A DNA stretch of 17,887 bases, from assembly GCA_964384585.1 (NCBI GenBank), contig CAYLME010000066.1, forward strand, positions 1 to 17,887, written 5' to 3'. A model generated the notes under the pieces. The model did no database searches. It saw only the letters and a list, made by a program, of their open reading frames with translations, and was not told the DNA's origin. Numbering within the stretch: the stretch's first letter is position 1; every line of letters begins with the position of its first letter. A program made the translations under genes and the position numbers. Below are positions 15,115 through 17,887 of this stretch, in pieces. Source of the stretch: DASTYK01 sp964384585 (lineage in GTDB: Bacteria > Gemmatimonadota > Gemmatimonadetes > Longimicrobiales > RSA9).

Positions 15115-16198
15115 CTTCGAGCGCGCTGATCACCTGGTCCGCAATCGCCATGAACGCACGGCCGGCGTCGGACTCGGGTGCCGAGATGGCGGTCGGCCGG
15201 CCTTCGTCACCGGCGATGCGCACCTCGGGATCGAGTGGTACGGAGCCGAGCAGTGCGAGGTGCATGTCCTGCGCGAGCACGGCGCCACCGCCGTGACCGA
15301 ACACGTCGATATGCTCGCCGCAATGCGGGCAGTGCATACCTGCCATGTTCTCGACGATGCCGAGCAACGGTGTGCGAACACGCTCGAACATGCGGATGGC
15401 GCGTCGCACGTCACCGGTCGAAACGTCCTGCGGTGTGGTGACGAGCACCGCACCCTGCACGTTGACCGTCTGCACGAGCGAAAGCTGCGCGTCACCGGTT
15501 CCGGGCGGCATGTCGACGATCAGGTAATCGAGCTCGCCCCACTCGACCTGCTCGATGAACTGCTTCAGGATGCCGGAGATGAGCGGACCGCGCATGATCG
15601 CTGGCTGCTCCGGCTCGAGGAGAAAGCCGAGGCTCATCAGCTTCACGCCATGACGCTCGAGGGGAACGATCTTCTCTTCACCCTTCGAACCCGTGACCCT
15701 TGGCCGACCTTCTTCACCGAACATGAGCGGGATGTCGGGTCCGTAGACGTCGGCGTCCAGCAGACCGACGCGCAGGCCCCGGTTCGCGAGAGCAGCCGCG
15801 AGGTTCACCGCGACCGTGGACTTGCCGACGCCGCCCTTGCCCGAGCTGACGGCCACAACGTGGTCGATGTTCTTCGCCAGCTGCGGATCGGGCTGTGGTG
15901 CCGGTACCGAATGCGGCTGCCGCTGGCGTTGCTGCGGCTGCGGCGCGTTCGGCAGCTTGACGTCGATCTTCACCTTGCTGACGCCACCAACGGCCTCGGC
16001 CGCCGCGCGCACTTCGCGGACGAGTGTGCCCGGATCCTCAGGGTTCAACAGGAACTGGATGCGGATCTTGCCGTCGGGATCCGCCTCGAGCGCGGTGATG
16101 TGTCCGCCGCTGACCACGTCCTGTCCGGTCCGCGGGTTCTGGACGCCGGCGAGCGCATCGCGCACGGCGTCGAGGAGTGCGTCACGATCGATTGCCAT
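15092..16198 (-). CDS. mrp: Mrp/ApbC iron-sulfur cluster carrier ATPase
   Basis: Cytoplasmic P-loop ATPase that carries and delivers iron-sulfur clusters to target enzymes. The 368 residues comprise an N-terminal MIP18/DUF59-type domain (about 1-82), a Gln/Pro-rich linker (83-105), and a deviant-Walker ATPase domain with SSGKGGVGKST (118-128), LLDADVYGPDIP and VDMPPGTGDAQL. The paired cysteines are C290 and C293 in HCPHC, which bridge a cluster between subunits in the family. ATG 16198 has GGGAG 5 bp upstream. The gene lies downstream of nifU with a hairpin between them, and overlaps or abuts the SAM hydrolase gene. The functional link to NifU (scaffold to carrier) is a sensible inference. 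Confidence 0.95.
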   Translation of the reverse strand: MAIDRDALLDAVRDALAGVQNPRTGQDVVSGGHITALEADPDGKIRIQFLLNPEDPGTLVREVRAAAEAVGGVSKVKIDVKLPNAPQPQQRQRQPHSVPAPQPDPQLAKNIDHVVAVSSGKGGVGKSTVAVNLAAALANRGLRVGLLDADVYGPDIPLMFGEEGRPRVTGSKGEEKIVPLERHGVKLMSLGFLLEPEQPAIMRGPLISGILKQFIEQVEWGELDYLIVDMPPGTGDAQLSLVQTVNVQGAVLVTTPQDVSTGDVRRAIRMFERVRTPLLGIVENMAGMHCPHCGEHIDVFGHGGGAVLAQDMHLALLGSVPLDPEVRIAGDEGRPTAISAPESDAGRAFMAIADQVISALEGAVAAQS

Positions 16199-16210
16199 CT
16201 CTATCTCCCA

Positions 16211-16244
16211 GTAAAACGGCCGGCACCCACGGGGCGCCGGCCGT
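16211..16244 (-). terminator. intrinsic terminator or attenuator between nifU and mrp
   Basis: On the minus strand a perfect 9-bp stem (acggccggc / gccggccgt, plus 16216-16224 and 16236-16244) is followed directly by TTTT (plus 16212-16215). Three further inner C-G pairs are possible beyond one mismatch. The structure is 26 bp past the nifU stop, and only 3 bases separate the T-run from the mrp Shine-Dalgarno. Confidence 0.7.
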
Positions 16245-16269
16245 AACGCAGCCGTACGTCATCTACGAA

Positions 16270-16506
16270 TCAGTGCGCGAGGATGCCGGTCACTTCCGGC
16301 ACGGCGAGCATGATCCGCCGCTCGATCCCCTGCTTCAGCGTCAGGGTCGAAATCGGGCAGGAGCCGCAGGCGCCGACGAGACGAAGCTGGACGATGCCAT
16401 CGTCTTCGTCGTAATCGATGAACTCGACGTCGCCGCCGTCGGAACGAAGGGCGGGACGGATCGAATCCAGGACTTCCTCGATTCTGTCGCGTGCCGTGGT
16501 GCTCAT
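16270..16506 (-). CDS. NifU-like C-terminal domain protein (iron-sulfur scaffold)
   Basis: A 78-residue stand-alone version of the NifU C-terminal (Nfu) domain, which holds or passes on [Fe-S] clusters. RPALRSDGGDVEFID (17-31) is the family opening. LVGACGSCPISTLTLKQGIE contains the essential C47-x2-C50 pair. The acidic tail ends in PEVTGIL, also typical. The length is that of a single Nfu domain, without the IscU-like N-terminal half of full NifU. ATG 16506 has GGGAGG about 9 bp upstream. The gene lies between rocA and mrp on the same strand. It is followed by a hairpin with a U-tract, so it may be transcribed with rocA or alone and end before mrp. Confidence 0.94.
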   Translation of the reverse strand: MSTTARDRIEEVLDSIRPALRSDGGDVEFIDYDEDDGIVQLRLVGACGSCPISTLTLKQGIERRIMLAVPEVTGILAH

Positions 16507-16568
16507 TCTGCCAGTCCTCCCTGGGCCAAATCTATCCGGCGCCTGCTACCCCGGTCAATCCGGCGGGT

Positions 16569-17887
16569 TCACGCAGCGCCGGGCGTGCGATCCGCGATGG
16601 ACTTGCCCTGCATGAACAGGGTCAGATAATCGGGCCCGCCGGCCTTGGAGTCCGTGCCGGACATGTTGAAGCCGCCGAATGGCTGTACGCCGACGAGCGC
16701 GCCCGTGCACTTCCGGTTCAGGTACAGGTTGCCGACGTGGAACTCGTTGCGCGCTCGCTCCAGCCGCTCCGGATCGAGGGTGTAGACCGCGCCGGTCAGG
16801 CCGAACTCCGTGCCGTTCGCGATCTCGAGCGCATGGTTGAAATCCGCTGCACGAATGAACGCGAGCACAGGCCCGAAGATCTCCTCCTGCGCAATGCGTG
16901 CGTTCGGCTCCACACCCGCCACGATTGTCGGCGGAATGTGATAACCATCCTCGCCGTCGCCGGTCTCACCGCGAACCACGACGCGGCCTTCCTCGTCGCC
17001 CAGCTCGATGTAGCTCCTGATCTTGTCGAACGCCTTGCGGTCGATCACGGCGCCCATGTTCGTCTCGGGATCACGCGGGTCACCGACCTTCAGCGTCTTC
17101 GTGCGCTCGACCACTTTCTCGAGAACCGCGTCGTAGACTGCGTCCACGATGATCGCGCGCGAACACGCAGAGCATTTCTGTCCCTGGAAGCCGAACGCGG
17201 AGGCGACGATGCCTTCAGCGGCAGCCTCGAGATCCGCCGTCTCATCGACAACGATCGCATCCTTGCCGCCCATCTCGAGGATGGTGCGCTTCAGCCAGAC
17301 CTGGCCGGGGTTCACCTTCGCGGCACGCTCGAAGATGCGCATGCCGATCTCCTTCGAGCCGGTGAACGCGACGAAGCGTGTCTTCGGATGATCGACCATC
17401 GTGTCGCCCAGCAGGCCGCCCGGACCGGTGATGTAGTTGACCACGCCCGGCGGAAGACCGGCTTCCTCGATGAAGAGGCGCGTGAACACCGCGGCAATGA
17501 TCGGTGATGTGTGCGCGGGCTTGAGCACCGCCGTGTTGCCGGTAACGACGGCGGCCATCGTCATGCCACCCATGATCGCGCCCGGGAAGTTCCACGGCGG
17601 AATGATCGCACCGACACCGAGCGGGATGTAGCGCATCTGGTTGTGTTCACCGGGCACCTGCGTTACCGGTGCACCATCGGCGAGGCGCAACATTTCGCGG
17701 CCGTAGTACTCGGCGAAATCGATCAGTTCCGCGACGTCGCCATCGGCTTCCGCCCAGTTCTTGCTGACTTCGTAGACCATCCACGCCGCGAACTCAAACT
17801 TGCGTTCGCGGATCTTCGCGGCCACGCGGAACAGGCCGTCCGCACGTTCGCGCGGGTCCGTGTACTGCCACGTCTGGAACGCGCGAT
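16569..17887 (-). CDS. rocA: L-glutamate gamma-semialdehyde (1-pyrroline-5-carboxylate) dehydrogenase, 5' end outside window
   Basis: Oxidises glutamate semialdehyde to glutamate with NAD(P)+ (EC 1.2.1.88), the last step of proline (and arginine) breakdown. The frame stays open to the right edge, so the true start is beyond base 17887; the GTG at 17825 is internal. 438 residues are visible, beginning RAFQTWQYTDPRERADGLFR. Family features are FEFAAWMVYEVSKNWAEAD, PPWNFP, FVAFTGSKEIG, the general base Glu in ILEMGGKD (visible residue 204) and the nucleophile Cys in FQGQKCSACSRA (visible residue 238). GNLYLNRKCTGALVG and QPFGGFNMSGTDSKAGG near the end are typical of the RocA/PutA branch. No proline dehydrogenase gene is visible; it may lie outside. 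pruA is an equivalent name. Confidence 0.95.
   Translation of the reverse strand, partial: RAFQTWQYTDPRERADGLFRVAAKIRERKFEFAAWMVYEVSKNWAEADGDVAELIDFAEYYGREMLRLADGAPVTQVPGEHNQMRYIPLGVGAIIPPWNFPGAIMGGMTMAAVVTGNTAVLKPAHTSPIIAAVFTRLFIEEAGLPPGVVNYITGPGGLLGDTMVDHPKTRFVAFTGSKEIGMRIFERAAKVNPGQVWLKRTILEMGGKDAIVVDETADLEAAAEGIVASAFGFQGQKCSACSRAIIVDAVYDAVLEKVVERTKTLKVGDPRDPETNMGAVIDRKAFDKIRSYIELGDEEGRVVVRGETGDGEDGYHIPPTIVAGVEPNARIAQEEIFGPVLAFIRAADFNHALEIANGTEFGLTGAVYTLDPERLERARNEFHVGNLYLNRKCTGALVGVQPFGGFNMSGTDSKAGGPDYLTLFMQGKSIADRTPGAA

Noticed and set aside
14930..16246. 438-codon open frame on the plus strand across mrp and the SAM hydrolase gene
   Set aside because: Antisense shadow; mrp and the hydrolase on the other strand have complete family motifs.
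16560..16582. ccggcg / cgccgg inverted repeat at the end of rocA
   Set aside because: Only 6 bp, overlaps the rocA stop codon, has a long loop and no T-tract; expected by chance in GC-rich DNA.
17823..17825. GTG as the start of the rocA gene
   Set aside because: The frame continues to the window edge with family-typical sequence (TDPRERADGLFR), so the GTG is internal.

Overview
The window is about 17.9 kb of GC-rich, gene-dense bacterial DNA. Almost every base is coding, and genes are packed with overlapping stop and start codons. No rRNA, tRNA, CRISPR array, transposase or phage gene is visible. The gene content (a GH13/GH57 glycogen-trehalose operon, a MenG/UbiE-type methyltransferase, a zinc-binding anti-sigma factor next to an ECF sigma factor, and a toast-rack lipoprotein) would fit a Gram-negative-type soil or environmental bacterium. 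Gemmatimonadota is my best guess, but this is inference from style and not from a phylogenetic marker.

Region 1 (1-9340, + strand) is one operon for alpha-glucan and trehalose metabolism: malQ (5' end missing), glgB, treZ, a GH57 protein with a DUF3536-type C-terminal part, and treY. Three junctions are 4-bp ATGA overlaps, and glgB and treZ are separated by 4 bp or overlap by 11 bp. TreY turns the reducing end of a maltodextrin into a trehalosyl unit and TreZ releases trehalose. MalQ and GlgB reshape the remaining glucan. The GH57 protein is the uncharacterised member.

Region 2 (9375-10115, - strand) is a lone ubiE/menG methyltransferase, convergent with treY and divergent from the next block.

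Region 3 (about 10285-13953, + strand) looks like an envelope-stress module. It holds an ECF sigma factor, a membrane anti-sigma factor with an HxxxCxxC motif, a 407-residue multi-pass membrane protein with a signal peptide and a coiled coil, a lipoprotein with five beta repeats (toast-rack/LiaF type), and a 75-residue two-helix membrane protein with a very strong ribosome-binding site.

Region 4 (13954-14255) is the most unusual part. It is a non-coding element between convergent genes, bounded by inverted repeats that are each built of three 9-bp units (CACNGAGNN-like). Inside are three tandem copies, about 60 bp apart, of a terminator-like hairpin cassette. The right-hand repeat runs into the neighbouring gene and encodes the last residues of its protein.

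Region 5 (14221-17887, - strand) carries, in transcription order, rocA/pruA (5' end missing), a nifU-like iron-sulfur scaffold gene, mrp/apbC and a SAM hydrolase (DUF62). A hairpin followed by a U-tract sits between nifU and mrp, almost touching the mrp ribosome-binding site. mrp and the SAM hydrolase gene overlap or nearly touch.
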